NCBI RefSeq assembly: GCF_021278965.1
Contig: NZ_CP065589.1
Span: 4,965,001-5,029,000, forward strand
Reading direction: 5' to 3'
Length of the DNA: 64,000 bases
Source: Chryseobacterium capnotolerans
GTDB taxonomy: Bacteria; Bacteroidota; Bacteroidia; Flavobacteriales; Weeksellaceae
Shown here one piece after another: positions 25,934-34,302 of the stretch (the first letter of the stretch is position 1; every line of letters starts with the position of its first letter). A program made the position numbers and the translations under genes. Under the pieces are notes generated by a model. That model saw only the letters and a list, made by a program, of their open reading frames with translations, was not told where the DNA came from and made no database searches.

Positions 25934-26905
25934 ATGAAAGCAGCAGTAGTATTTGAAAAAGGAGGTATCCCTCAATATGCAGATTTTCCGGAACCGGAAA
26001 TATCAAATGAAAACGAGGTCTTAGTAACTGTAAAGGCAGCATCCATTAAAAACCTTGATAAAGCAAGAGCCAGTGGAAAGCACTATTCTACAGAAAACGA
26101 AGTCCATCAGCCAACGATTGTAGGTTCAGATGGAGTAGGTTACCTTGAAAACGGATCAAAAGTTTATTTTTTCAGTAAAAAAGGAACCGTTGCAGAAAAG
26201 GCAGCTGCCAATCCTAAAATGATGGTGGCTATTCCTGAGGGATTGAATTTTTCTATAGCAGCGGCCCTTCCCAATGCGGTGATGGGATCTGCAATGGCAT
26301 TAAAATTCAGGGCCGGTATACAGTCTGGGAACGTTGTTCTGGTGAATGGTGCAACCGGAATTACAGGCAGAATAGCCGTTCAGATTGCAAAAGTATATGG
26401 AGCTAAAAAAATTATTGTTACAGGAAGAAATGAAGAATCTCTACAGGCGCTTCGTGAGCTGGGTGCGGATGAAGTGGTTTCCCTGAAGTTAAGTGATGAG
26501 GATTTTAAAAAGAAAATAAAGGAAATTCATAATGAAACTCCTATTGATATTGTGATTGATTATATCTGGGGGCACTCTGTGGAAATGATTTTATCAGCCT
26601 TTAAAGGTGATGGGACATTTTCGCATAGAACTAAGCTGATTACGATAGGCGGAATGAGCGGCGATACCATCCAATTGTCTTCACAGATTCTCAGAGCAAC
26701 AGATATTCATATTTCGGGATCAGGTTTGGGAAGCTGGACGAAGGAAGAATCAGCATTACTATTTTCAGAAATTATTCCTGAAATATTCCAGGCTGCTGTG
26801 GAAGGAAAAATTAAAATAGAAACAGAAGAGGCTGATATAAAAGATATCGAAACGGTATGGAATGCTGAGATACAAAGTGGAAAAAGGCTTGTAATAAAAA
26901 TTTAA
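25934..26905 (+). CDS. Zinc-type alcohol dehydrogenase-like / quinone oxidoreductase (MDR family)
   Basis: A 323-residue medium-chain reductase. It has an N-terminal GroES-like domain (KAAVVFEKGGIPQYADFPEPE, then TIVGSDGVGYLENG) and a Rossmann domain with NGATGITGRIAVQIAKVYG for NADP. The catalytic zinc Cys/His set is absent, so it is of the zinc-free quinone oxidoreductase type. It reduces enones or quinones with NADPH in the cytosol. It sits beside a Crp/Fnr regulator and a palindromic operator candidate. Confidence 0.9.
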   Translation: MKAAVVFEKGGIPQYADFPEPEISNENEVLVTVKAASIKNLDKARASGKHYSTENEVHQPTIVGSDGVGYLENGSKVYFFSKKGTVAEKAAANPKMMVAIPEGLNFSIAAALPNAVMGSAMALKFRAGIQSGNVVLVNGATGITGRIAVQIAKVYGAKKIIVTGRNEESLQALRELGADEVVSLKLSDEDFKKKIKEIHNETPIDIVIDYIWGHSVEMILSAFKGDGTFSHRTKLITIGGMSGDTIQLSSQILRATDIHISGSGLGSWTKEESALLFSEIIPEIFQAAVEGKIKIETEEADIKDIETVWNAEIQSGKRLVIKI

Positions 26906-27113
26906 CCCCAATTTCCGTTTTTTTATCCACAATTCTTTTATCGGTTTTCTTTTTTACTATTTTTATAATAGAAATTTATGAAATGGATATATCAAAAAAA
27001 AGTTGCAACTTTGCATAAATATTTGAATATCAGTTTCAGATATATTATTAATTAATAAAGTTTGCCGAGGTCTGCAAGTAAATTCAGGCATTGGGCCGAC
27101 GGAGAGGACACTA

Positions 27114-28496
27114 TTGGAAGAGTATTTTGGAAATGAACTTGTAAAAAAGTTCGAAGAAATGATGGAAAACAATGACGAATTTTACTTCGATACAGAGGAG
27201 TTGGAAGATATTATTGTTTATTATTTGGAGCTTGGTGATTTTAATTACGCTGATATGGCCGTTAATTATGGACTGAAGCTTCACCCCAATTCATTAGATA
27301 TCAAGATCAAAAGACTTGAAATTCTTCTGGAATGGGAAGAATACAATGCGGCGAAAGATCTTATCGACGAACTGAAAGGTTCCTCTATGGAGAATACAGA
27401 CTTTTTAGTTTGCTACGCCAAGTATTATTCGAACCTGGGTAACCCTAGAAAATCCATTGAAATCTGTAAAAAAGCCCTTACGTTGGAGGAAGAAGAAAAC
27501 TTCCTTCACAACTTTATTGCAGATGAATATGTAAATCTGGGTGATCCTTTTAACGCTCTTAAACATTACAGAAAAGCACTTAAAGAAGATCCAGCCGATG
27601 AATATTCACTGGAAAACGCAATGGTGTGCTTCAGTGACCTGAATAAGAGTGAGGAGGCGATTGCCTTTCTTAATGAATATTTAGATGAATTTCCTTATTC
27701 TGAAACCGCTTGGTTTGAATACGGACAATTCTATTTCAACAGGAAGAACTTCGATGAAGCGATAAAAGGATATGACTATTTATTAGCGATCAATTCAAAT
27801 TCTGTAGGAGTATATGCCAATAAAGCAGCTTGTTATGAAGCTTTAGGACAATACCAAAAAGCGATTGATACCTATGAGGAAATGCTTGAGCTGGAATATA
27901 CCAAAGCATTTACTTTCTATAAAATCGGATTGTGTAATAAAGCTTTAAAGCAGCCTATTTTGGCTTTAAACTCATTTCAGAAGTCGTTGAGAGAAGATCC
28001 TCAGTTTTATCTGGCGATGATGGAGCAGTCTTATCTGTATGAAGAAATGGGCGGGATGTCTGAAGCCCTTCATTTTGCTAAAGAAGCCACTCAGTTGAAT
28101 GAAAATAATCTTGATTATCAAAAAAGATTAGCTTTTTTATTCATTGATTCCGGCAAATTTGAAGAGAGTCTTTCATGCCTTAAAAAGCTTGTAGATGCAG
28201 AGCCGTCAAGATTTTACAACTGGTACGCGTACTCAGAAGTTCTGATGCTTGTAGGAGAATATGAAGACGCCGTAACTGTTTTAAATGCAGCCATAAAGCA
28301 CCACAACAGAGCGGAATTATTTTACCAGCTAAGCAACTGTTTTTTCAATCTGAAAGATCAGGAGAAAGGGATAGAATCGCTTCAGAAAGCTTTAGAACTG
28401 GATCCGTCTCTGGTAAAGGATATGCAAAAGAAATATCCCTTCATCAAAGAAGAAGTAAAAAAAGTGAAGGTGAGTAAAGTGAAGAAAAAGAACTAA
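27114..28496 (+). CDS. Tetratricopeptide repeat protein
   Basis: A 460-residue soluble TPR protein starting at TTG (27114); no ATG is close in frame. About ten 34-residue TPR units are visible, for example FYFNRKNFDEAIKGYDYLLA, then ANKAACYEALGQYQKAIDTY and QLSNCFFNLKDQEKGIESLQ. The N-terminus is acidic and the tail is a Lys-rich KKVKVSKVKKKN. There is no signal peptide. It is likely a scaffold with unknown partners. It ends at the terminator at 28515. Confidence 0.9.
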   Translation: MEEYFGNELVKKFEEMMENNDEFYFDTEELEDIIVYYLELGDFNYADMAVNYGLKLHPNSLDIKIKRLEILLEWEEYNAAKDLIDELKGSSMENTDFLVCYAKYYSNLGNPRKSIEICKKALTLEEEENFLHNFIADEYVNLGDPFNALKHYRKALKEDPADEYSLENAMVCFSDLNKSEEAIAFLNEYLDEFPYSETAWFEYGQFYFNRKNFDEAIKGYDYLLAINSNSVGVYANKAACYEALGQYQKAIDTYEEMLELEYTKAFTFYKIGLCNKALKQPILALNSFQKSLREDPQFYLAMMEQSYLYEEMGGMSEALHFAKEATQLNENNLDYQKRLAFLFIDSGKFEESLSCLKKLVDAEPSRFYNWYAYSEVLMLVGEYEDAVTVLNAAIKHHNRAELFYQLSNCFFNLKDQEKGIESLQKALELDPSLVKDMQKKYPFIKEEVKKVKVSKVKKKN

Positions 28497-28514
28497 ATGA
28501 ACTCCAAATAACGT

Positions 28515-28540
28515 AAAAACCTGCAGAGATGCAGGTTTTT
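28515..28540 (+). terminator. Intrinsic terminator of the TPR gene
   Basis: An 11-bp stem AAAAACCTGCA/TGCAGGTTTTT with a GAGA tetraloop is followed by more T. Confidence 0.92.
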
Positions 28541-28610
28541 TTATTGATAAAATGTTCTTTTTAACGCAAACAATACGCAAGGAGTATAAAATTAGATGGA
28601 TATTTTTCGT

Positions 28611-28670
28611 GCGCAAGGGCACTTTGTTCAGCAAGGAATGTGAACATCGCTAATTGAAACGCCTTTGTGA
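28611..28670. repeat. Dispersed intergenic palindrome, copy 2 (decayed)
   Basis: The left arm GCGCAAGGGCACTTTGTTCA and the right arm around AACGCCTTTGTGA share the family core, but the arms pair only partly (about 13 of 22). Confidence 0.6.
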
Positions 28671-28803
28671 ACGTTTCATAAGCCCATTTTTAAAATTCTC
28701 TGAGAACTCTGCGTTAAAATAAAATTTATTTGAAAATAATTAGTGAATTATATAACCACAATAAACTTCCTGCCTCCATCTTCCAGCTCCCAGCATGTTA
28801 TCC

Positions 28804-29682
28804 TTATTTTTTCGGATTGCTTCTTAAAAAGATCAACCCCGCAATAATGATTCCTGCACCAATAAATTGCATAATCGTTAGTTTTTCCCCATCAATGAGT
28901 CCCCAAATAATTGCTACAATAGGCATGATAAGCGTAACCGTTGAGGCGAAAAGAGGAGTAGATACTTTCAATAATCGATAATTCATGGTCATGGCAAGGC
29001 CGGTTCCAAAAATAGAAAGTAAACTTACAAACATAAGCCCAAGCATATTGTTTTTTGAAAAGCTAAATTCAGAAAAGAATCCGGTACTTGTGAGGGCAAT
29101 TATGGAGGGAAAAATTAAAACAAAAGAAAATATAAAAGAAGATAAAACTACAGAAGAAACATCCATAAGTTTTGATTTCACAGTGGTTGTACTCATTGCA
29201 TAACATAAAGTAGCCAGTAATAGCAGCAAAATAGGGATCATCTTAAGCTCACCACTGTCTCCTCCCCCAAAGGCCAGGATACAGACTCCTGTAAAGCTTA
29301 TCATAACTCCTATGATCTGTTTCTTCGTGGTTTCAAACTTCCATACCAAAGCGCCAACAATAATGACGAAAATAGGCATCATTGAGTTAATGATTCCCGC
29401 AATACTGCTGGATATCTCTTTTTCTGCAATCGGAAAAAGAAACATCGGGATAAAGTTTCCGGTAAATGCAGCTAAAATAAGCCACTTTAAATGTTTTTTC
29501 GGAAAAAGTTTATAATTGGAAATAGCCACCGGAAGTAAAATAATTCCGGCAATAAGAACCCTTAGCGATCCTACCTGGTAAGGATTGAAATGATCCAGTG
29601 ATTTTTTGATCAAAATAAAAGACGATCCCCAAATAATACTTAGAGTGGCCAGAAGAAGCCATTTTTCTTTATCTGCGTTCAT
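28804..29682 (-). CDS. EamA/DMT-family transporter
   Basis: A 292-residue membrane protein with ten predicted helices in two EamA repeats: WLLLATLSIIWGSSFILIKK at the start, and SSFIFSFVLIFPSIIALTS at the start of the second half. The C-terminus ends in a positive FLRSNPKK. The family exports or imports small metabolites; the substrate cannot be told. It overlaps aat by 14 bp, so the two form an operon. Confidence 0.9.
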   Translation of the reverse strand: MNADKEKWLLLATLSIIWGSSFILIKKSLDHFNPYQVGSLRVLIAGIILLPVAISNYKLFPKKHLKWLILAAFTGNFIPMFLFPIAEKEISSSIAGIINSMMPIFVIIVGALVWKFETTKKQIIGVMISFTGVCILAFGGGDSGELKMIPILLLLLATLCYAMSTTTVKSKLMDVSSVVLSSFIFSFVLIFPSIIALTSTGFFSEFSFSKNNMLGLMFVSLLSIFGTGLAMTMNYRLLKVSTPLFASTVTLIMPIVAIIWGLIDGEKLTIMQFIGAGIIIAGLIFLRSNPKK

Positions 29683-30322
29683 TGTTTTCGTGTAGGATTT
29701 TTAAAAATTCTTTCTTGGGAATCATTTTAGCGCCCAGGCTTTCCAAATGTTCAGTATGAGACTGGCAGTCAATTAATTCTAGTTGGTCTTTATTGCTTTC
29801 TACAAAATGGATAAATCCTGCTTTGGAAGCATTACTTACCTTGGCAAACATACTTTCACCACAGAAAACATTTCCAATCTGTAAACCATAAAAACCACCT
29901 ACAAGTTCTCCGCTCTGCCATACTTCAATGCTTCTGGCAAGGCCATATTCATGAAGCTTGATGAAAGAATTCATCAGTTCATCAGAAAGCCAGGTGCCGG
30001 TTTGGCCTTTTCTTTCAGCCTGCTGGCAGTTTTTGATGACTTCCCTGAAGTTTTTATTCTCTGAAAAAGTAAAAACATTCCTGTTTAAGATCTTTCTCAT
30101 CGATTTGGAAACCTTTATTTCATCAGGGATTAAAATAAATCTCGGATCCGGGCTCCACCATAAAATTTCTTCTCCCGGGTTGTACCAGGGAAAGATACCC
30201 AATTGATAAGCAAACCAAATACGTTCTACAGACAGATCTCCGCCAAAGGCAATCAGCCCGTCATGCCCATCATATACTTCAGGATCGGGAAATGAAATCT
30301 CGTTTTCGTCTAGTCGGACCAT
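29669..30322 (-). CDS. aat: Leucyl/phenylalanyl-tRNA--protein transferase
   Basis: A 217-residue protein with the family's signature GLIAFGGDLSVERIWFAYQ, GIFPWYNPGEEILWWSPDPR and the later SIEVWQSGELVGGFYGL and GESMF. It adds Leu or Phe from tRNA to proteins with N-terminal Arg or Lys, making N-degron substrates for ClpAP. It overlaps the EamA gene downstream. The length is normal. Confidence 0.95.
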   Translation of the reverse strand: MVRLDENEISFPDPEVYDGHDGLIAFGGDLSVERIWFAYQLGIFPWYNPGEEILWWSPDPRFILIPDEIKVSKSMRKILNRNVFTFSENKNFREVIKNCQQAERKGQTGTWLSDELMNSFIKLHEYGLARSIEVWQSGELVGGFYGLQIGNVFCGESMFAKVSNASKAGFIHFVESNKDQLELIDCQSHTEHLESLGAKMIPKKEFLKILHENNERR

Positions 30323-30384
30323 TTTTTAGAAAAAAAATCCCACTTTTAGGAAAGCAGGATTTATATTTGATCTTAATTCTTTAA

Positions 30385-30762
30385 TTAGAAAGGTAAATCA
30401 TCATCGTCATCTCCGGCAAACGGATTCTCGTTAGAAACAGGAGAAGCAGACTGCTGAGGCATAGCCTGAGTAGGTTCTGATCCATTATCAAAAACTTTTT
30501 CTACTTTCCATCCTGTAATCGAGTTGAAGTATTTAGTTTCACCCTGCGGAGAAACCCATTCTCTACCTCTGATGTTGATTCCTATTTTTACATTTTCACC
30601 TTCTTTAAGGTTATCTAACAAACTAATTTTATCAGATAAAAATTCTATGTTTATCGGCTGTGGATACTGTTCCTGGGTTAAAATAACCAATTCTCTTTTT
30701 TGAAATCCGCTTGCAAAAGTTTGAGTTTCAAAAAGTTTCTTTACCGTTCCTTGTAATTCCAT
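30385..30762 (-). CDS. DUF3127 family OB-fold protein with an SSB-like acidic tip
   Basis: A protein of about 125 residues, started at the ATG at 30762 (MELQGTVKKLFETQTFASGF); the longer frame has a Phe/Tyr-rich N-terminus from the intergenic. The body is a single OB-like domain (KRELVILTQEQYPQPINIEF, then VKIGINIRGREWVSPQGET). The tail is disordered and ends DDDDDLPF, very like the SSB tip DDDIPF that recruits repair proteins. Function is not established; the tail suggests an SSB-like role in DNA metabolism. Confidence 0.88.
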   Translation of the reverse strand: MELQGTVKKLFETQTFASGFQKRELVILTQEQYPQPINIEFLSDKISLLDNLKEGENVKIGINIRGREWVSPQGETKYFNSITGWKVEKVFDNGSEPTQAMPQQSASPVSNENPFAGDDDDDLPF

Positions 30763-30860
30763 ATCGTAATTATTAACGTTGTAAAAATAAGAAAATGAAA
30801 TGTAATAATAGGTGCCGCTGAAAAAAAAACTAAAAATTTTAATTTTTTTCCCGGAAAAGT

Positions 30861-30890
30861 TTGGAGGTAAAGGAAATTGTCCTATATTTG
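30861..30890 (+). promoter_or_regulatory. Consensus Bacteroidetes promoter of the tRNA operon
   Basis: TTG at 30861-30863, then exactly 19 bp, then TATATTTG at 30883-30890, a perfect TTG-N19-TAnnTTTG. The first tRNA starts 51 bp downstream. Confidence 0.8.
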
Positions 30891-30941
30891 CACTCACAAA
30901 AACGAAGCAAGCTCTTTAAAACTTACAATACAAAAAAACCA

Positions 30942-31023
30942 GCGGATGTGGTGTAATTGGTAGCCACGCCAGACTTAGGATCTGGTGCCGTGAGGCGTGG
31001 GGGTTCGAGTCCCTTCATCCGCA
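30942..31023 (+). tRNA. tRNA-Leu (anticodon UAG)
   Basis: The acceptor arm GCGGATG pairs with CATCCGC. The anticodon stem is CCAGA-CTTAGGA-TCTGG with TAG. It has a class II variable arm (TGCCGTGAGGCG). CCA is not encoded in this copy. Confidence 0.95.
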
Positions 31024-31027
31024 CTAT

Positions 31028-31103
31028 GCGAAAATAGCTCAGCTGGTAGAGCACAACCTTGCCAAGGTTGGGGTCGCGGGTTCGAATCCCGTTTTTCGCT
31101 CCA
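31028..31103 (+). tRNA. tRNA-Gly (anticodon GCC)
   Basis: The acceptor GCGAAAA pairs with TTTTCGC. The anticodon loop TTGCCAA carries GCC. The T-loop is TTCGAAT and CCA is encoded. It lies 4 bp after the Leu tRNA. Confidence 0.95.
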
Positions 31104-31109
31104 CACCAT

Positions 31110-31193
31110 GCCCTGGTGGTGGAACTGGTAGACACGCAGGACTTAAAATCCTGTGTCCGCAAGGACGTACGGGTTCAAGTCCCGTCTGGGGTA
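31110..31193 (+). tRNA. tRNA-Leu (anticodon UAA)
   Basis: The anticodon stem is CAGGA-CTTAAAA-TCCTG with TAA, with a long variable arm (TGTCCGCAAGGACGT) and T-loop TTCAAGT. CCA is not encoded. It is identical to the copy at 31450. Confidence 0.94.
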
Positions 31194-31194
31194 C

Positions 31195-31228
31195 AAAGCC
31201 CTCTGTATTTCGTTACGGAGGGTTTTTT
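31195..31228 (+). terminator. Intrinsic terminator of the first tRNA group
   Basis: CCCTCTGTA pairs with TACGGAGGG and a T-run follows. Confidence 0.88.
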
Positions 31229-31262
31229 GTTTATATAGAGAGTGTTCTTTAATAGAATTTCT

Positions 31263-31270
31263 TATATTTG
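31263..31270 (+). promoter_or_regulatory. -7 promoter element of the second tRNA group
   Basis: TATATTTG lies 45 bp upstream of the second Leu tRNA. Confidence 0.6.
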
Positions 31271-31315
31271 TAAGAGAATTGATTTTGAATCTGTGAAAAC
31301 AGATCAATATAACCA

Positions 31316-31400
31316 GCGGATGTGGTGTAATTGGTAGCCACGCCAGACTTAGGATCTGGTGCCGTGAGGCGTGGGGGTTCGAGTCCCTTCATCCGCACCA
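31316..31400 (+). tRNA. tRNA-Leu (anticodon UAG), second copy with CCA
   Basis: Identical to 30942-31023, including about 5 bp upstream, but here followed by an encoded CCA (31398-31400). It is part of a partial duplication that lacks the Gly tRNA. Confidence 0.95.
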
Positions 31401-31449
31401 TACAAACAATAGGATTTGTTTTCAAATCCTTTTTTTGTACCACACACCA

Positions 31450-31533
31450 GCCCTGGTGGTGGAACTGGTAGACACGCAGGACTTAAAATCCTGTGTCCGC
31501 AAGGACGTACGGGTTCAAGTCCCGTCTGGGGTA
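31450..31533 (+). tRNA. tRNA-Leu (anticodon UAA), second copy
   Basis: Identical in sequence to 31110-31193 and followed by the same kind of terminator. Confidence 0.94.
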
Positions 31534-31534
31534 C

Positions 31535-31569
31535 AAAGCCCTCTGTATTTTGAATACGGAGGGTTTTTT
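31535..31569 (+). terminator. Intrinsic terminator of the second tRNA group
   Basis: AAAGCCCTCTGTA pairs with ATACGGAGGG, followed by six T. It is a copy of the first group's terminator with a changed loop. Confidence 0.88.
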
Positions 31570-31671
31570 GTTTCTTGTATTCATTGAATATAAAATAATA
31601 TCCAAAAAATAAGCTCCCTACATTTTATTGTAAAGAGCTTTGAATATATTCTTTTATTGGTAAGAATAGCA

Positions 31672-32283
31672 TCAATTATTATTGTTGCTTCTTTCCAGCC
31701 TTTCCAACCTTTCGAAGATATCTGTGAAAACGTTCTTCTCTGCAGTAGAAACATGGCCTACAATTTTATAAAGATCCTTGCTTTTAGGAGATGCATAATG
31801 TAAAATACCATCAGTGTACTCCAGTAGCTGAAAAATTGAATCTTTTTGGGCATCTCCCTTATTCAGAAATAAAATATCTCCATAATGATAAGGAGAGATC
31901 AATTGCTTTTCTGGAGTAAATTCATAGACAAGATCTACAGATGCTAATATTTTTTGCAAAACAGAACTGTTTTCAGTGTTATTTGTTCTAGGATTTGCAG
32001 CTTCCTTTCTTTCGCTGATGGCTAATTCCGGGAAAAGCATCAGTTGGTCAATGTCTGAAACACTTGCTAATTGGTTTACTTGCAGCGTTTCGGTTAGTAA
32101 TTTATCAAGATCAAGATTAAAATGGCTGGCCACTTTTAGGATGGTTTCAATCTTCGGTTCTGCACGTCCTTCTTCATAAGAGCTTATTACTCCTCTGTTT
32201 AAGTCAAATAAATCAGCAAAAGCCTTTTGGCTTAGCCCTTTAACCTGTCTTATTTTCTTAATATTAGTTCCAAAGAAGCTCAT
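31672..32283 (-). CDS. XRE-family transcriptional regulator
   Basis: A 203-residue protein with an N-terminal helix-turn-helix (IKKIRQVKGLSQKAFADLFD, then NRGVISSYEEGRAEP) at about residues 8-65. A C-terminal ligand or dimer domain of unknown type follows, ending in FERLERLERSNNNN. It is divergent from the PspA-flotillin operon, with both promoters inside a 125-bp gap, so it may regulate that operon and itself. A -7 element TATCTTTG is at 32302-32309 on its strand. Confidence 0.87.
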   Translation of the reverse strand: MSFFGTNIKKIRQVKGLSQKAFADLFDLNRGVISSYEEGRAEPKIETILKVASHFNLDLDKLLTETLQVNQLASVSDIDQLMLFPELAISERKEAANPRTNNTENSSVLQKILASVDLVYEFTPEKQLISPYHYGDILFLNKGDAQKDSIFQLLEYTDGILHYASPKSKDLYKIVGHVSTAEKNVFTDIFERLERLERSNNNN

Positions 32284-32300
32284 TTTTGTCTAATCTTTTT

Positions 32301-32309
32301 GCAAAGATA
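32301..32309 (-). promoter_or_regulatory. -7 promoter element of the XRE gene
   Basis: On the minus strand this reads TATCTTTGC, 18 bp before the start codon. Confidence 0.55.
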
Positions 32310-32341
32310 GAGAAACTTAAATAAATGATTGCTAAAAATAT

Positions 32342-32371
32342 TTGCAATTTGAAAATTTTATGGTATATTTG
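32342..32371 (+). promoter_or_regulatory. Promoter of the PspA-flotillin operon
   Basis: TTG at 32342-32344, 19 bp, then TATATTTG at 32364-32371 matches the Bacteroidetes consensus. TTTGCAA occurs both here (32341-32347) and at the XRE promoter (32299-32305), a possible shared half-site. Confidence 0.65.
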
Positions 32372-32407
32372 TGTAGAACGAAAAAGCAAAACACTAAACC
32401 AGCCAGC

Positions 32408-32803
32408 ATGAAAAATCAAATATTTAGAACGGTCAAAGAGTGGTTGTTAGATTACGAGTTTAACATTACCCTGGAAGATGAGGCTCAGAGAATCTTAATC
32501 ATTGAAAAAGAATCCAACGGAATCAAAAATATGATCCTTATTATATCAGATTCTATCCTTATTATGGAACAGTTTCTTTTCGAAATAAAAAATCCTACAG
32601 AACAAACCTTTAGAAGACTGCTTCAGAAAAACAGAGATATCGTGCATGGAGCTTTTGTTTTAGACAGTACAGGAAAACGGGTGATTTTCAGAGATACCCT
32701 TCCTACAGACCATATGGCACAGAATGAAGTAATGGCATCCATCAATTCATTAGGAATTCTGGTAGGCGAGTTTACCAATGAGATGCTTGAAATGAGTAAG
32801 TAA
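32408..32803 (+). CDS. YbjN/CesT-like small protein, first gene of a membrane-stress operon
   Basis: A protein of about 131 residues, started at the ATG at 32408, after the promoter at 32364. The sequence is an alternating alpha-beta fold (VKEWLLDYEFNITLEDEAQR, then MILIISDSILIMEQF and HGAFVLDSTGKRVIFRDTL) like the YbjN or Tir-chaperone families. Such proteins sit beside PspA and AAA+ genes in other bacteria (yjfI-type context). It begins the operon and is 19 bp before pspA. Likely a cytosolic partner or chaperone. Confidence 0.7.
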   Translation: MKNQIFRTVKEWLLDYEFNITLEDEAQRILIIEKESNGIKNMILIISDSILIMEQFLFEIKNPTEQTFRRLLQKNRDIVHGAFVLDSTGKRVIFRDTLPTDHMAQNEVMASINSLGILVGEFTNEMLEMSK

Positions 32804-32822
32804 TTCACAAAAGATATTTAAA

Positions 32823-33524
32823 ATGAACATTTTCAAAAGATTATTAACAATAGGAAAAGCAGAGATCCATTCTGTGATCGACAACTTTGAGGATCCTATC
32901 AATGTAACGGAACAGGGAATCCGTGAAATGAAAGAAGAACTGGGAAAAAGTGTTGAATCACTTGCTCAGTTAAAAGCGCTTGCCATCCGTAAGAAAAATG
33001 AGGCGGAAACAGAAGAACAAACCGCACAAGACTATTACAATAAAGCAATAGTTATCGTCCAGAAAGCCGAAAAAGGAGAGGTAGAAGCTTCAGAAGCAGA
33101 CCGCCTGGCTAAAGAAGCTTTAAAAAGACAGGCCTCTTCTCAGGAAAATGCCGGAAAGCTGCACAAAGAACATGAAAAGCTTCATGCCGAATGCGAAAAA
33201 TTGCAGGTAACAATCAATCATCTGAAATCCAGTATTGCCAAATGGGAAAACGAATTAAAAACCTTAAAGGCAAGAGTACAGGTGAGTGAAGCCACCAGAG
33301 ATATTAATCAGAAGATGACCCAGATGGATAACGGAAGTACCGTAAGCATGCTGGAAAAGCTGAAAGAAAGAGTGGTACAGCAGGAAACACTGGCAGAAGC
33401 TTATTCTGATATTACAAAATCAGAAAAAACGATTGATGAAGAGATAGATGCCATTGTAAACAACAACGATACAGAAGCTGAAGAAGCTTTAAGCAGATTA
33501 AAGGAAACACTTAAAAAAGGCTAA
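32823..33524 (+). CDS. pspA: PspA/IM30 (Vipp1) family membrane-remodelling protein
   Basis: A 233-residue protein with an N-terminal amphipathic helix (MNIFKRLLTIGKAEIHSVID) and a long helical coiled coil (EEQTAQDYYNKAIVIVQKAE, then KLHKEHEKLHAECEKLQVTI). This is the bacterial ESCRT-III fold. PspA coats and stabilises damaged inner membrane. The next gene starts 3 bp downstream. With a flotillin and a large AAA+ ATPase in the same operon, a membrane repair role is likely. Confidence 0.93.
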   Translation: MNIFKRLLTIGKAEIHSVIDNFEDPINVTEQGIREMKEELGKSVESLAQLKALAIRKKNEAETEEQTAQDYYNKAIVIVQKAEKGEVEASEADRLAKEALKRQASSQENAGKLHKEHEKLHAECEKLQVTINHLKSSIAKWENELKTLKARVQVSEATRDINQKMTQMDNGSTVSMLEKLKERVVQQETLAEAYSDITKSEKTIDEEIDAIVNNNDTEAEEALSRLKETLKKG

Positions 33525-33527
33525 TAT

Positions 33528-34184
33528 ATGACCTTTCAGGAATTTTTAAACATAGCATTTTCACCAGTAAATACAGTATTAAGCGTATTGCTTGCACTGT
33601 CTGTGATCTATTGGCTGTTTACCATTATCACTGGATTGGATATTGATGTAGGTATTCATTCCGATTTGGACATGGGTACAGATACCCACCTTCCGGATGG
33701 ACACCTTCATGCACCAGATCACGATCCTTCTGCGTGGATGCATTTCCTGAAGTTTCTCAATCTGGATATTGTTCCGGTCACCTATTTTCTTACCCTTTCC
33801 TTATTGATTACCTGGTTAGGATCATTTTATCTTACCTATTTCATTCCACTGCCAACATGGGCAGGAATATTAATCTTATTTCCGCTTTTTATCGCAGGAA
33901 TGTTAATTACAAAGGTAATTCTGAAACCTTTAAATCCTTTTTTCAAGGAGATTAACCACAAAGGAGAAGCCTCTTATGCATTTTTGGGAAGAGAGGGAAG
34001 GTTGAAATCAAGCATTCAGGGAGATAAAATAGGAATGATGGAAGTCTTTATCGGAAGTGATCCTATGACCTTAATGGTAAGAAGTAATGACGGAACGAAG
34101 CTGGAACATGGTACTCATGTCATGATTGTGGATGAAGACCTCGATAAACGAATTTACTATGTACAGAAGTCCATGAGATACTAA
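33528..34184 (+). CDS. YqiJ/YuaF-like membrane protein with C-terminal OB domain
   Basis: A 218-residue protein. Helix one is FSPVNTVLSVLLALSVIYWL; a His/Asp-rich loop follows (HLPDGHLHAPDHDPSAWMH), then two more helices (YFLTLSLLITWLGSFYL, then GILILFPLFIAGMLI), and a cytoplasmic NfeD-like OB domain (EASYAFLGREGRLKSS, then MLMVRSNDG-like strand). It is the usual partner of flotillins such as YqiK/YuaG, which follows. The His-rich loop could bind metal. Confidence 0.82.
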   Translation: MTFQEFLNIAFSPVNTVLSVLLALSVIYWLFTIITGLDIDVGIHSDLDMGTDTHLPDGHLHAPDHDPSAWMHFLKFLNLDIVPVTYFLTLSLLITWLGSFYLTYFIPLPTWAGILILFPLFIAGMLITKVILKPLNPFFKEINHKGEASYAFLGREGRLKSSIQGDKIGMMEVFIGSDPMTLMVRSNDGTKLEHGTHVMIVDEDLDKRIYYVQKSMRY

Positions 34185-34198
34185 AAAAAACAATAACC

Positions 34199-34261
34199 AT
34201 GCTCAGCTTATTTTTAATCATGTTGAACTATATGTTGCAGATCTTTCTCAACACCTTTTAA
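34199..34261 (+). CDS. Possible 20-residue hydrophobic peptide
   Basis: An ATG-started frame (MLSLFLIMLNYMLQIFLNTF) is placed 14 bp after the OB gene and 41 bp before the flotillin. It would be a single membrane-spanning helix. The start has no clear ribosome site, and chance cannot be excluded; the position inside a membrane-stress operon makes it worth noting. Confidence 0.3.
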   Translation: MLSLFLIMLNYMLQIFLNTF

Positions 34262-34302
34262 AAAAAACACATTTATATATAAACTATTAAACTTATAAAA
34301 CT

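Larger units (their letters stand above)
28497..28803. other. 307-bp intergenic region: terminator plus repeat module
   Basis: After the TPR terminator this holds the second copy of the dispersed palindrome, the phrase CTGCGTTAAAA, and a CTTCCTGCC...CTTCCAGCTCCCAGC tract (about 28768-28796) like those near the other two copies. No gene is seen. Confidence 0.6.

Noticed and set aside
31249..31443. Open frames across the tRNA genes
   Set aside because: They are translations of tRNA sequence and repeat between the two tRNA groups only because the tRNAs are identical.
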